Shown here one piece after another: positions 29,501-37,993 of a stretch of 64,000 nt of DNA (position 1 is its first letter; the number at the start of each line of letters is the position of its first letter). This DNA comes from Arthrobacter sp. HY1533 (GTDB lineage Bacteria > Actinomycetota > Actinomycetes > Actinomycetales > Micrococcaceae). Under the pieces are notes generated by a model. The model did not search any database and was not told where the DNA came from. It saw nothing but the letters and a program-made list of their open reading frames with translations. The position numbers and the translations under genes are program-made. The stretch covers positions 1 to 64,000 of the forward strand of contig NZ_JANKZF010000021.1 in assembly GCF_027568515.1 (NCBI RefSeq), given 5' to 3'.

Positions 29501-31410
29501 AAGATGTTCTCGTTGTCCAGGTTGGAACTGAGGTTGTCCATGCCGCGGCTGACGGTGATCGAGGAGTCATAATTCATGACGTATCCGTGGCCGTATTGGT
29601 TGATCATCTCCTTGGTGGCCTGGGTCCAGTCATCACGCTCGTTGCCCTTGGCGTACTGAGTCCAGACGTCCAGGGCCGTGGTGTAGGGATCGTTCCACTC
29701 TTCGTGGGCGGTCTTGCGGCCCTGTTTGAGGATGCCGTTGACCCAGCCGCCCTCGTTGTAAGGTTCGGCGTGCCAGAAGGGCCGCTCGTGCAAGGTGATG
29801 TCCTGGTCACCAGTCTGGGCATTGGGGTTTGCATCGATCAGGACCCGGTCATTGAAGTTACGGGCCGAGCTCCAGGCCACGTCAACGTTGGAGTATGACT
29901 CGGGGCCGCCGTCGGCAAACACGTACCAGGGATCGTACTTTGCCACCAGGCCTTGGATGTCGCTTTCAAGGATTTCACGGCCTTCGTACAGCGAGGAGAG
30001 GTAGACGCCGAATTTCAGGCCTTGGCGTTCGGCCGCTTCCTTTGCCTGCTGGACCCGGTCGCGCACATGCCAGCTGCCGTCGCCGGCCTGCTGCAGGGCG
30101 TTGTACTTGAACAGCTTGTTGCCGTTGTTCGGTGTCAGGTTGGCGTTCGGGGAGGGCCAGAAATACACGGTGTTTTGGACGGTCTCGGTGGAGAGCATGG
30201 TCATGCCCATCTCTTTTGCCGTCTGGGCCCACTCGTCATAGTTGTAGTTCGGGTCATAGAGGTTGGGCATGGTGCCGGTGGTGTGCGACAGTGCGGACAT
30301 TTTCCCGTCGATGAACCAGTCCACGGGGTTCTTCTTGGCCGTGATGGTGAACTGCTTGCTCGCGGTGCCGCCATCGGCGTCGGTGACCTTGACTGTGAAG
30401 GCGTAGTCCTTGGCCCCGCTCCCGTGGGCCCCGTCCTTGACCGTGCCCTCGATGCGGCCATCGGCTGCAAGGGCCAGGCCCGGAGGAAGGTCCCCGCCGG
30501 CAAGGCTCCAGCTGTAGCCGGGCGCTCCGCCCGCGGCCTGGAAGGTGAATGCCGAGGCCTGGGGCGCGATTGAGGAGGTGTTTGCCTTGCCGTCAAGGGT
30601 GGCCTTCATGGCGACATAGGGGTTCTCGTCGTAGGCGTACGGCAGGACGTTGGCCGGGAACTCGTTGGCAGGCACGTTGGCGTTGCGCGCCTCGAAGGCT
30701 TGCTTGTCGACGTCGAGCCCGCCTGTTGCGATGGACAGCCCGCCGGTGCCGCCCGCCACGGAATAGCTCAGATTGGGCACCTCGTTGCCGGCGGTGTCGG
30801 AGATCCGTGAATAAAAGCCCAGGAAATTCTTGTTGGCCCCGGGGTCCTTGTGCTGGATCTCGAGGACCAACTTGTTCCAGCCGGCCTTCAGCGAGACCGG
30901 GTAGCGCGTCCCGGACTTGCTCACCCGGTTCGCTATGGCCGTTTGGGCGCCCACGCGCGCATCATTGGCGTAAACCCGGTAGACACCTGACCCGCCAAGC
31001 TGCCACTGCACGTCCTTGGCGGTAGGGCTGAAGACGTACGTGGCCGCCAGGACCCATTTGTCGTCGGTGGGCTGGCCCTGCTTGACGTCGAAGTAGCCCA
31101 TCAGGTCGTTGTAGTCGTCGTAGTTGCGGTTGAATATCCGGTCGTCGAAATACTGCCAACTGGATTCTTCGGCGCTGCCGGGTGCCGCCAGTTTGGCGCC
31201 AAGCACGGGTGTCACGGCACCGGCGTTGCCCTCGGCCACGGGCGCCGTGAACGGGCCCGAGACCAGCCACTGGTTTTGGTAGGGCGCGGTGCCGCCTGTC
31301 TGCATGGCTTGTGCCGGCGGCGTCGCCAGCACTGCGCCGGAGGCCAGCAGGGCCGTGGTCATGGCCACGGCTGCCGTTCTGTGCGCTGCAATGCGCAATC
31401 TCTTCATCAT
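26572..31410 (-). CDS. Secreted giant multidomain protein, paralogue with fucosidase-like core
   Basis: A 1612-aa exported protein (signal peptide KRLRIAAHR, hydrophobic core, cut near PAQA-MQ). Shared with the 22333 gene: QWLVSGPF, YFDDRIFNRNYDDYNDLMGYF-like segment, LKAGWNKLVLEIQH, FLGFYSRISD, and Ig domain LPPGLALAADGRI. It also has the catalytic-like region with YVFADGGPES (Asp 500 matching D652 of the other). The C-terminal half differs: two Big2-like Ig segments (GDGTATITV; AVATVDARGTATAVAPG), two discoidin-like regions (about 1030-1180 and 1430-1530), and a final Big_4-like domain. No anchor is visible. ATG with AAGGA 4 nt upstream (next ATG equally good). The glycan substrate is not known. 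Confidence 0.82.
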   Translation of the reverse strand: MMKRLRIAAHRTAAVAMTTALLASGAVLATPPAQAMQTGGTAPYQNQWLVSGPFTAPVAEGNAGAVTPVLGAKLAAPGSAEESSWQYFDDRIFNRNYDDYNDLMGYFDVKQGQPTDDKWVLAATYVFSPTAKDVQWQLGGSGVYRVYANDARVGAQTAIANRVSKSGTRYPVSLKAGWNKLVLEIQHKDPGANKNFLGFYSRISDTAGNEVPNLSYSVAGGTGGLSIATGGLDVDKQAFEARNANVPANEFPANVLPYAYDENPYVAMKATLDGKANTSSIAPQASAFTFQAAGGAPGYSWSLAGGDLPPGLALAADGRIEGTVKDGAHGSGAKDYAFTVKVTDADGGTASKQFTITAKKNPVDWFIDGKMSALSHTTGTMPNLYDPNYNYDEWAQTAKEMGMTMLSTETVQNTVYFWPSPNANLTPNNGNKLFKYNALQQAGDGSWHVRDRVQQAKEAAERQGLKFGVYLSSLYEGREILESDIQGLVAKYDPWYVFADGGPESYSNVDVAWSSARNFNDRVLIDANPNAQTGDQDITLHERPFWHAEPYNEGGWVNGILKQGRKTAHEEWNDPYTTALDVWTQYAKGNERDDWTQATKEMINQYGHGYVMNYDSSITVSRGMDNLSSNLDNENIFSMVPISSQQLSDMRKSIITWMDNSGGPDLRESLYGTTPYTLDYDLKPGWFEDPQKAIAFGQGPDWGYAMARDQYVYLHLIENYIKGTAKSGLAGQEQLSEIGPFSHPVTKVEWLNEGKSLDFTSKRVGEKYYATIDSSTVSADPIDTILKVTTDNPVRDYKLSGVKAFSSQKDAGTLQLRAESYLNGLTNVLAPAKLTYSSDNKSVASPSGASGKIKAKGDGTATITVTATYKDGVNAAQVKTDTYPVIVRDGVISPNLPLTGVEMTTGGAQFWKELQVRQQVPVAFQAYTEKGGQVDIPNAGDVKYHFATVNGRRDIPSGKVDISEVTADKVPFDVKDGVLEVTGSVTKPTMYSYWADVTIDGKAFTSTRNFVTIKPDSNAAAGIVPEVSTDTDHAKSLSNGTINDAAGGNADKWVVPAGEAGSLSYDLKSVQDLSRVNVFFNHHMPNRDNVTYYNVPKQLKIEYSKDGESWTTGTETSELSGGGLPTQRNTKAVPKSDTTLYGWEQEGLYYNYPVDPNHTTVQARYVRVSFPGGGQDGSPVDVLEVQVHSLRDMTALGSIALEADVAKDRRTAKIKSQGKSFMDQPVDLKKGELAYSSANPAVATVDARGTATAVAPGRAKIAVAASRNGYRAAGELYVDVDQDLRITLPTYLTSATLKLDKANIRVGSPVVATLEGVLNTGEPANVAGAEVTYSFSDNRLQQVPGSNVIVLKEPIAGTFSSSVVATVTLDGVVVSTNTATLQASGDNLAGLAEVSVSSVRDRNGNPDGNDADSRYVGAKALDGNKSTSWAAKKSDATPTITLRFPNPVQIDRINLVERGAAVDRAGEGLLEWEGGSKMVTGMKWDGQPDNIVQLDAPVTTSWLKFTIDPNMPFDNVAIGSESGLAEFQVFGPQTERAVADAITTVADTVVGALPALPAQVNAVFTDGSTEAVPVSWAPIPAADVAAAGWFAVEGTIAGTPVKAKAVVTVKRP

Positions 31411-31462
31411 TGCGTCCTTAGCTCTTCGTTGAGTTGGCGGCGTTAGGCCGCCGGAGAACGGT

Positions 31463-31484
31463 ATGCATCGAAACTAATGCATCG
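31463..31484. promoter_or_regulatory. Direct repeat ATGCATCG upstream of the 1612-aa gene
   Basis: ATGCATCG occurs at 31463-31470 and 31477-31484 (14-bp period), 53-74 nt upstream of the start on the minus strand, each containing the palindrome ATGCAT. A hairpin GGCGGC-gtta-GCCGCC-like element lies just downstream (31437-31453). Possible operator of a carbohydrate regulator. Confidence 0.35.
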
Positions 31485-31699
31485 CGTCGAAAGGAAGTAG
31501 ATCAGATCAATTTCAGGCGAACAAGGGTTGACTTCAGCCATTTAATCGGCATGACGGGACAATTTCCGAACAACTAGCCGATTGGACAGGTCAATCGTGG
31601 AGTATTAGTCACATTCTTCGATACGCTTCGGCCGGCCGGCGGCCCTCCTGCAGCGCCAGCCGGGCGTGCAACTTCGTATGCCGCCGTTAGGGTGGTGCC

Positions 31700-32386
31700 A
31701 TGGCCACCGACAAATCCACCCACGTGACATCCCCTGGCGTGCGCCAGTTCATCGTCGACGCGCTGCTGTTCGACCTGGACGGCACGCTCATCGACTCCAC
31801 CCCCGCCACGGAGCGGGCCTGGCGCACGTGGGGCCTGCGCATGGGGCTGGAGAATTTCAGCTACGGCGCACACGGCATCCCGGCCCAGGCCCTCGTGGAA
31901 CAGGTGGTGGAACCGGCCCGTTGGGCCGAGGCGTTTGAGTTGATCAAGGAGCTCGAAACCTCCGACACCGCAGGCGTGGTGTGCAAGGACGGCGCCAAGG
32001 CGCTGCTGGAGGGGCTGCCGCCGGGATCCTGGACCATCGTCACCTCCTGCACGCAGGGCCTTGCACAGGCCCGCCTGGGGACCGCCCGGCTAGCGCAGCC
32101 TCCCCACATGGTCACGGCGGACCAGGTTTCGAAGGGCAAGCCCCACCCCGAGCCGTTCCTCCTGGGCGCCAGCCGGCTTGGTGTGGACATTGGCAGCTGC
32201 CTGGTGCTGGAAGACGCCCCGGCGGGGCTGGCCGCGGGGCGCGCCGCCGGGGCTGTGACACTGGCCGTGGCGGGAACCAGCGAGGCCTCGGAGCTGGAAG
32301 CCGATTTCCTGGTGCACAGCCTGGCGCAAGTGCGCGTGGACGTGGCCGGCGACGGGCGCCTGCGCGTCACACTGTCCGGCGGCTGA
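31700..32386 (+). CDS. HAD-family phosphatase (beta-phosphoglucomutase-like)
   Basis: A 228-aa haloacid-dehalogenase-type hydrolase. Nucleophile motif LLFDLDGTLIDST, a small helical cap, motif III lysine region KGKPHPEPFLLGA, and motif IV VLEDAPAGLAAG are present. These enzymes dephosphorylate sugar phosphates such as 2-deoxyglucose-6-P or glycerol-3-P; substrate not predictable. A TAGGGT -10-like box ends 6 nt before the ATG with no ribosome site, consistent with a leaderless message. It stands alone between the secreted protein and tRNA-Pro. Confidence 0.88.
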   Translation: MATDKSTHVTSPGVRQFIVDALLFDLDGTLIDSTPATERAWRTWGLRMGLENFSYGAHGIPAQALVEQVVEPARWAEAFELIKELETSDTAGVVCKDGAKALLEGLPPGSWTIVTSCTQGLAQARLGTARLAQPPHMVTADQVSKGKPHPEPFLLGASRLGVDIGSCLVLEDAPAGLAAGRAAGAVTLAVAGTSEASELEADFLVHSLAQVRVDVAGDGRLRVTLSGG

Positions 32387-32445
32387 GCCGCCCCAGGCCG
32401 GGGTTCCCGCTCCGCATCCGGGAAATGACACCGGTCCCCCAAACT

Positions 32446-32465
32446 GATCCCGGAATCCCGGGATC
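32446..32465. repeat. Perfect hairpin GATCCCGG-aatc-CCGGGATC
   Basis: 8-bp stem with a 4-nt loop, 60 nt after the HAD gene stop and before the tRNA terminator. It resembles the GC-rich palindromes at 3523 and 16329 in form. Confidence 0.35.
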
Positions 32466-32503
32466 GAAAGGCGGGATCGGCGTCAGAAAGTGCCGGGGCA
32501 ACA

Positions 32504-32549
32504 AAAAACCGCCCAAACCCCGGGTGTTCCCAGTGTTTGAGCGGTTTTT
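32504..32549. terminator. Bidirectional terminator (HAD gene / tRNA-Pro)
   Basis: 15-nt arms AAAAACCGCCCAAAC and GTTTGAGCGGTTTTT pair with one mismatch around a 16-nt loop. T tracts end both strands. It follows tRNA-Pro on minus and the HAD gene on +. Confidence 0.85.
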
Positions 32550-32555
32550 GTTCGG

Positions 32556-32629
<74 letters not shown>

Positions 32630-32776
32630 AAAGTTCATTCCCTCGGAGATTATCTCCACCGGCTGAACCAACGGAAAAAGCTTACCCCATATTTTGGGGC
32701 GCTTTGACCAATCCTGCTGTGATGGCCATCTCATTTCCCGGCCGGAGTGGAATCCGGCCGGGAAATGGGGGCTTTG

Positions 32777-34333
32777 CTACTTCTTTCGGCTGCGCTTTTC
32801 GCGCACGCGCATGCTGACCTCGATGGGCGTGCCCTCGAAGCCGAACGTTTCGCGCAGGCGGCGCGTGATGAAGCGGCGGTAGCCGGGATCCAGGAACCCG
32901 GTGGTGAACAGCACGAACTTCGGCGGCCGGCTGGAGGCCTGCGTGCCGAAGAGGATGCGGGGCTGCTTGCCGCCGCGGACCGGGTGGGGGTGCTCGGCAA
33001 CCAGCTCGCCCAGGAACGCGTTCAGGCGGCCCGTGGGAATGCGGCGGTCCCAGTTTTCCAGCGCCAGGTCCAGGGCGGGCACCAGCTTGTCCTTGTGCCA
33101 GCCGGTCTTGGCCGACATGTTCACGCGCGGGGCCCAGGCCACGTGGGCCAGGTCCTGCTCAATTTCCCGTTCCAGGTACTTGCGGCGCTCGTCGTCCAGC
33201 AGGTCCCACTTGTTGAAGGCGAGCACCAGGGCGCGGCCGGACTCGATGGCCAGCTGCAGGATGCGCACGTCCTGCTCGCTGAGGACCTCGTCCACGGCCA
33301 GCAGCACCAGGGCCACCTCGGCCTTTTCCAGGGCACCCTGGGTGCGCAGGGAGGCGTAGAAGTCGGCGCCCTGGGCCATGTGCTGGCGGCGGCGGATGCC
33401 TGCGGTGTCGACGAAGCGCCAGGTGCGGTCGCCCAGTTCGATGAGCTCATCGACGGGGTCGCGGGTGGTGCCGGCCACGTTGTCAACCACAACGCGCTCG
33501 GAGCCCACCAGCTTGTTCAGCAGTGAGGACTTGCCAACGTTGGGGCGCCCGATCAGGGCGATGCGGCGCGGGCCGCCCGTGCGCTCGACGCCGGCGACGG
33601 CGGAGAACTCGGGCAGGACGTCCATGACGCGGTCCAGCATGTCGGCAACGCCGCGGCCATGCACGGCCGAAACCGGGTGGGGCTCGCCCAGGCCCAGGCC
33701 CCACAGCGATGCTGCGTCGGCTTCCTGCACCAGGTCATCAACCTTGTTGCCCACCAGGATGACGGGCTTCTTGGACTTGCGCAGCATGCGCACAATGGCC
33801 TCGTCGGAGGCGGTGATGCCAACAATGGCGTCCACCACCAGCAGCACGGCGTCGGCCATTTCCACGGCGATTTCGGCCTGTTCGGCCACGCGCAGATCGA
33901 GGCCGCGGGCGTCGCGTTCCCAGCCGCCGGTGTCAACGAGCGTGAAGTTGCGCCCGTTCCATTCGGCGGAGTACTGGACGCGGTCGCGGGTCACGCCGGG
34001 GGTGTCCTCCACAACGGCCTCGCGGCGGCCCAGGATGCGGTTGACCAGCGTGGACTTGCCAACGTTGGGACGTCCCACAATGGCCAGCACGGGGTCCTGG
34101 CGCAGCGAGTCCGCGCTGGTGCCGTCGTCGAACTCGCCGGAGAGCAGGGCTGCATCCTCGGCGTCGAGCTCGTAGTTGGCCAGGCCGGCGAGGAGGCTGG
34201 CTGCGCGGGCATCGGCGTCCTCATCGGAGATCGCCGCTAGCCGCTCAGCAATCTGGTCAGTGCCTGTGGGCTCGTAGTCCTGGTGGCCAAGCTCACCAGC
34301 ACCTGCGGGTTTTGCTGACGTGGAGTCGCTCAT
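32777..34333 (-). CDS. der: Ribosome-associated GTPase Der (EngA)
   Basis: A 518-aa essential GTPase that matures the 50S subunit. It has the unique double-G-domain layout: [13 protein letters not shown] in the first domain and [13 protein letters not shown] in the second, with NKVD and NKWD base-recognition motifs. The C-terminal KH-like domain ends in a basic tail (REKRSRKK). An N-terminal extension of about 80 residues, acidic and Ala-rich, is common in actinobacteria. ATG with AAAGGA 8 nt upstream; start overlaps the plsC stop by 4 nt (ATGA). Last gene of the parA-to-der operon. Confidence 0.96.
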   Translation of the reverse strand: MSDSTSAKPAGAGELGHQDYEPTGTDQIAERLAAISDEDADARAASLLAGLANYELDAEDAALLSGEFDDGTSADSLRQDPVLAIVGRPNVGKSTLVNRILGRREAVVEDTPGVTRDRVQYSAEWNGRNFTLVDTGGWERDARGLDLRVAEQAEIAVEMADAVLLVVDAIVGITASDEAIVRMLRKSKKPVILVGNKVDDLVQEADAASLWGLGLGEPHPVSAVHGRGVADMLDRVMDVLPEFSAVAGVERTGGPRRIALIGRPNVGKSSLLNKLVGSERVVVDNVAGTTRDPVDELIELGDRTWRFVDTAGIRRRQHMAQGADFYASLRTQGALEKAEVALVLLAVDEVLSEQDVRILQLAIESGRALVLAFNKWDLLDDERRKYLEREIEQDLAHVAWAPRVNMSAKTGWHKDKLVPALDLALENWDRRIPTGRLNAFLGELVAEHPHPVRGGKQPRILFGTQASSRPPKFVLFTTGFLDPGYRRFITRRLRETFGFEGTPIEVSMRVREKRSRKK

Positions 34334-35052
34334 TGTTGCTGTCCTTTTTGCTGTGAAGATGGGTGGTCGTGCACGGGCAGTTGCTGCCCGGTTGCGGATT
34401 GTGCCGCGGAAATGTGCGCCGCCAGCCGCAGGCGGATGTGTTCTGTTGCCCTGTCCATTGAAACACGGCCGGAAACTCCCGGCTCACGCCCAATTTGCAG
34501 CGGCTCCCCAAACACCACGTGCAGCCTGCGGCGCGGGGCCGGAATGGTGTCCCGGTGTTCGCCGTTGCGTCGGGTGCCCAGGATGGCCACGGGAACGACG
34601 GCGGCACCCGAGTTCAGTGCCAGCCACGCCACCCCGCTGTTCATGGTTGAGGCATCGCCTGTCCCCCGGGTTCCTTCGGGCAGGATGCCGATGCAGTCGC
34701 CGCGGTCCAGGACTTCCCTGGCGTAGGCGAGGGCTGCCCGGTCGCCGCTTCGGTTGACCGGAATTTGCCCCGAGGCGTGCAGCACCCAGCCAAGGAATCC
34801 CTTGAACATGTCGTGGCGGACCATGACGTGCATGTACCGGCTGCTGGCGCCAACCATGACGGGCCCGTCAAGGTAGCTCAGGTGGTTTGCCGCGAACACC
34901 ACGGGACCGGTGGCCGGGATGTTTTCGCGCCCTAAAACCTTTGTGCTGTACACAATATGGTCCAGGACCCGGCCCAGTGGCCGGCTCCAACGGGTCTTCC
35001 AGCGGGGCGGGGCCGCCGTCAGCACGCGCAGCGGCTTGTTGCCTCCGCTCAT
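34330..35052 (-). CDS. plsC: 1-acyl-sn-glycerol-3-phosphate acyltransferase
   Basis: A 240-aa membrane-associated acyltransferase that makes phosphatidic acid from lysophosphatidic acid. The catalytic NHLSYLD (H-x4-D) block and the PEGTRG block are both present with typical spacing. Actinobacterial der loci commonly carry such a gene fused in operon with cmk. Start ATG overlaps the cmk stop by 4 nt. Confidence 0.92.
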   Translation of the reverse strand: MSGGNKPLRVLTAAPPRWKTRWSRPLGRVLDHIVYSTKVLGRENIPATGPVVFAANHLSYLDGPVMVGASSRYMHVMVRHDMFKGFLGWVLHASGQIPVNRSGDRAALAYAREVLDRGDCIGILPEGTRGTGDASTMNSGVAWLALNSGAAVVPVAILGTRRNGEHRDTIPAPRRRLHVVFGEPLQIGREPGVSGRVSMDRATEHIRLRLAAHISAAQSATGQQLPVHDHPSSQQKGQQQ

Positions 35053-35783
35053 GCAGCCGGGCCCGCGTTGACGGCCTGGCGCACCACGGCGATGACGGCG
35101 TCAACGGTCTGCTCAAAGTCGAGGTCCGAGGAATCCACCGTGTACACGCCGTCGGCGGCACGGTGGAAGTCAACCACTGTGGAGTCCTTGGCGTCGCGGG
35201 CCAGGACCTGCTCCACCAGCTGCTCGGCGCTCTGGGTGCCGCCGAGCTGCAGGCCGCGGCGTCGCAGCCGGGCCTCCTCGCTGGCAGTCAGGATCAGGCG
35301 TGCCTCGGCGTCGGGGGCCACCACTGTGGTGATGTCCCGGCCCTCGACCACGATGCGGCGGTGGTGCTCGGCGATCAAGGCACGCTGGCGGCGCACCAGT
35401 TCGGCGCGGGCGCCCAGGTTCGTGGCCACGGCGCTGACGGCTGCGGAGATCTTGGGTTCACGGATCGCGTCGGTGACGTTGATGCCGTTGACGCGGAACA
35501 GCTCCACGTCCGGGCTCATGGTCTGCTCCATGGTGATGGTGCGTGCGGCGGCCTCCACGGCTGCCGCGTTCTCCAGGTTGATGCGGCCGTTCAGGCAGTG
35601 CCAGGCCACGCTGCGGTACATGGCGCCAGTGTCAAGGAAAGCCAGGCCCAGGCGCTTGGCCACGGCCTTGCTGACACTGGACTTGCCCGAGCCGGAGGGC
35701 CCGTCAACGGCCACCACGAGCGGCTTGCCCTGGCGCAGCGTCTGCTCCGGGGAGTGTTCCTGCGTTGCTTCCGTGTTGCTCAT
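35049..35783 (-). CDS. cmk: Cytidylate kinase
   Basis: A 244-aa cytosolic CMP/dCMP kinase. P-loop VDGPSGSGKSSVSKAVAKRLG follows a short N-terminal extension, and LDTGAMYRSVAW and VVEGRDITTVV match the family. The ATG at 35783 has GGAAGG 7 nt upstream and overlaps the tyrA stop (ATGA); an in-frame TTG five codons upstream lies in the ribosome site and is rejected. Confidence 0.95.
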   Translation of the reverse strand: MSNTEATQEHSPEQTLRQGKPLVVAVDGPSGSGKSSVSKAVAKRLGLAFLDTGAMYRSVAWHCLNGRINLENAAAVEAAARTITMEQTMSPDVELFRVNGINVTDAIREPKISAAVSAVATNLGARAELVRRQRALIAEHHRRIVVEGRDITTVVAPDAEARLILTASEEARLRRRGLQLGGTQSAEQLVEQVLARDAKDSTVVDFHRAADGVYTVDSSDLDFEQTVDAVIAVVRQAVNAGPAA

Positions 35784-36883
35784 TGAAGTACCTTCCAACC
35801 GCGTTGCGTCAATTCATCCACCAGTGCCACCCTGCGCGAGGGCAACACGGAAAGTTCCACCATGCCCACCTGCAGCCCGGCCGAGTGGTCCAGGCGCAGG
35901 TCCTCGACGTTCACGCCGATCTCGCCGATCTCGGTGAGCAGCCTGGCAATCTGGCCCGGCTTGTCGTCCACCAGGACGGTGAGCCAGGAGTACTGCTGGG
36001 CGGGGCCGCCGTGCTTGCCGGGGATCCGGCTCTGGCCCGCGTTGCCCTCAGCCATGAGCTGGGCCAGGTCCAGGCGCGCGCCCGGCGCCGTGGGGGCGCT
36101 GAGCGTGTTGATGAGCCTGTCCAGGTCGGCACGCACGCCCTGCATGATCTCCAGCAGCTTGGGCGCGTTGGCACCCAGGATCTGCACCCAGAGTGAGGGG
36201 TCGCTGGCGGCAATGCGTGTCACGTCGCGCAGCCCGTTGCCCGCCAGTGACAGTGCGTGCGACGGGGTCTCCTGCAGCCTGCTGGCCACGAGGGAGGACA
36301 TGACCTGCGGCAGGTGCGAGACCAGGGCCACGGCGCCGTCGTGCTCCTCGGGGGTGAAGCGGAACACCACCGCATCCAGGTCAATCGCGAGCGAGTGCGC
36401 CACCTTGACGGCGTGCGGCGTGCTCGCATCCGAGGCGCACAGCACCCACGGCATGGAGTTGAACAGCTCGCCGCGGGCGGCCACGGGGCCGGAGCGTTCG
36501 CGGCCGGCCATGGGGTGTGTGCCCACGTAGCGGGAAAGTTCCGCCCCGCCGAGGGAATCCATCGCAGCAAGTTCGTCCAGGATGGCGCCCTTGACGCTGG
36601 CAATGTCCACCACGACGGCGGACGGGTGCGCCTTGAGCGCGCCGGCCACCACGGCCGCCGTGACATCCGGCGGTGCCGCCACGACCACCAGCTGGGGATC
36701 GAGTTTTTCGGCAGCGTCAAAGGGGCGCCCGGCGCCAATGTCCACGGCCACGGCCTGGGCCGACGGCGAGGGGTCGCTCAGGACAACGTCAAGGCCGCGG
36801 GCACGCAGCCCCAAACCAATGCTGGCCCCCAGCAGACCGGTGCCGAGGACCAGCACCGGTCCGCTCAAGTGCGAAGGATTCAT
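35780..36883 (-). CDS. tyrA: Prephenate dehydrogenase
   Basis: A 367-aa enzyme for tyrosine synthesis (prephenate to 4-hydroxyphenylpyruvate, NAD-dependent). Rossmann loop LGTGLLGASIGLGLRARG at the N-terminus, HPMAGRERSG in the catalytic region, and a C-terminal ACT-type regulatory domain (LTVLVDDKPGQIARLLTEIG) that would bind tyrosine. ATG with AGGA 7 nt upstream; the site overlaps the rluB stop. Confidence 0.95.
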   Translation of the reverse strand: MNPSHLSGPVLVLGTGLLGASIGLGLRARGLDVVLSDPSPSAQAVAVDIGAGRPFDAAEKLDPQLVVVAAPPDVTAAVVAGALKAHPSAVVVDIASVKGAILDELAAMDSLGGAELSRYVGTHPMAGRERSGPVAARGELFNSMPWVLCASDASTPHAVKVAHSLAIDLDAVVFRFTPEEHDGAVALVSHLPQVMSSLVASRLQETPSHALSLAGNGLRDVTRIAASDPSLWVQILGANAPKLLEIMQGVRADLDRLINTLSAPTAPGARLDLAQLMAEGNAGQSRIPGKHGGPAQQYSWLTVLVDDKPGQIARLLTEIGEIGVNVEDLRLDHSAGLQVGMVELSVLPSRRVALVDELTQRGWKVLQ

Positions 36884-36892
36884 GGATGCGTC

Positions 36893-37954
36893 CTACATCC
36901 CCACGTCTGCAAGCAGGTAGCCCACCTCGTGGCGGCCCAGCACGCGGACGCTGCCCTGGCGCTGGTCGCCCAGGGAGATGGGGCCGAACTTGACGCGCAC
37001 CAGGCGCTCCACGGGGTAGCCGACGGCGTCGAACATGCGGCGCACAATGCGGTTCTTGCCGGAGTGCAGCACAACCTCGGCCAGGACGTGGCCGGGGGTC
37101 GAGTCGACCAGGCGGAAGGAGTCAACCTTCTGCCAGCCGTCCTCGAGCTCCACGCCGTCCTTGAGCTGGGCGCCGACGCCGTGTGCCATCGGGCCGCGGA
37201 CCTGCACCAGGTAGGTCTTCGGGATGCCGTACTTGGGGTGGCTGAGGCGGTTGGCCAGCTCGCCGTCGTTGGTCAGCAGCAGCAGGCCCTCGGTGTTGGT
37301 GTCCAGGCGGCCCACGTGGAAGAGGCGCTCACGGGTCTGCTTCTTCTTCAGGAAGTCGCTGATGCACGGGCGGCCCTCGGGGTCATCCATGGTGGAGACA
37401 ACGCCGCGGGGCTTGTTGAAGACCATGTAGACCATGGAGTCGTTGGTCTGGATGGTCATGCCGTCCACGGCAATTTCAACGGTTTCGGGGTCAACGCGCA
37501 GGCCCAGCTGGTTGACGGTCACGCCGTCGACCTGGACGCGGCCTTCAAGGATCATGTCCTCGCACAGGCGGCGCGATGCCACACCGGCCATGGCCATGAC
37601 CTTTTGCAGGCGCACGCCCTCGGCATTGTGGATGTCAATGTCATCGGTGGTGCGCTCGGGGCGGCGGTTCTGCTCGGTGGGGCGGTTCTTGCTGGAGCTT
37701 ACGGTGCGGCCGTACTGCTCGTTGTTGTACGGGCGGGCACCGCTCTGGCTGGGCTTGCGGGCGCCGGGCTTGGAGCCGCCGGCCTTCGGGGCACCGAACT
37801 TGGAGCCGCCGGCCTTGGGCGCACCGGACTTGAAGCCGCCCGACTTCGGGGCACCGGACTTGAAGCCGCCGGCCTTGGGCGCGCCGGAGCGGGGCTTGCC
37901 GCCACGGGGCTGGTTGTTGCCGGAAGAGCTTCCGGAGCGGGGTGACGGAGTCAT
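36893..37954 (-). CDS. rluB: 23S rRNA pseudouridine synthase (RluB-type) with repeat-rich N-terminus
   Basis: A 353-aa enzyme. The S4 RNA-binding domain (LQKVMAMAGVASRRLCEDMI) is followed by the RsuA/RluB catalytic domain with the Asp in GRLDTNTEGLLLLTNDGE. Unusual is the N-terminal ~100 residues: basic, Gly/Pro/Ser-rich, containing four tandem 10-residue repeats like SGAPKAGGFK. It is probably a disordered RNA-binding tail. ATG at 37954 with AAGGA 9 nt upstream; a TTG three codons earlier is also in frame. Confidence 0.93.
   Translation of the reverse strand: MTPSPRSGSSSGNNQPRGGKPRSGAPKAGGFKSGAPKSGGFKSGAPKAGGSKFGAPKAGGSKPGARKPSQSGARPYNNEQYGRTVSSSKNRPTEQNRRPERTTDDIDIHNAEGVRLQKVMAMAGVASRRLCEDMILEGRVQVDGVTVNQLGLRVDPETVEIAVDGMTIQTNDSMVYMVFNKPRGVVSTMDDPEGRPCISDFLKKKQTRERLFHVGRLDTNTEGLLLLTNDGELANRLSHPKYGIPKTYLVQVRGPMAHGVGAQLKDGVELEDGWQKVDSFRLVDSTPGHVLAEVVLHSGKNRIVRRMFDAVGYPVERLVRVKFGPISLGDQRQGSVRVLGRHEVGYLLADVGM
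37771..37890. repeat. Four tandem 30-bp repeats in the 5' part of rluB
   Basis: Units at 37771-37800, 37801-37830, 37831-37860 and 37861-37890 differ at only a few positions and each encode a 10-residue repeat (consensus SGAPKAGGFK on the minus strand). Copy number could vary between strains. Confidence 0.85.
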
Positions 37955-37993
37955 GAGGTTCAATCCTTAAAATACTTGAATGTGTGGGTCGTG

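Noticed and set aside
37771-37890. CRISPR-like array in rluB
   Set aside because: The units are directly abutting 30-bp coding repeats without spacers, in frame with a conserved gene; no cas genes.
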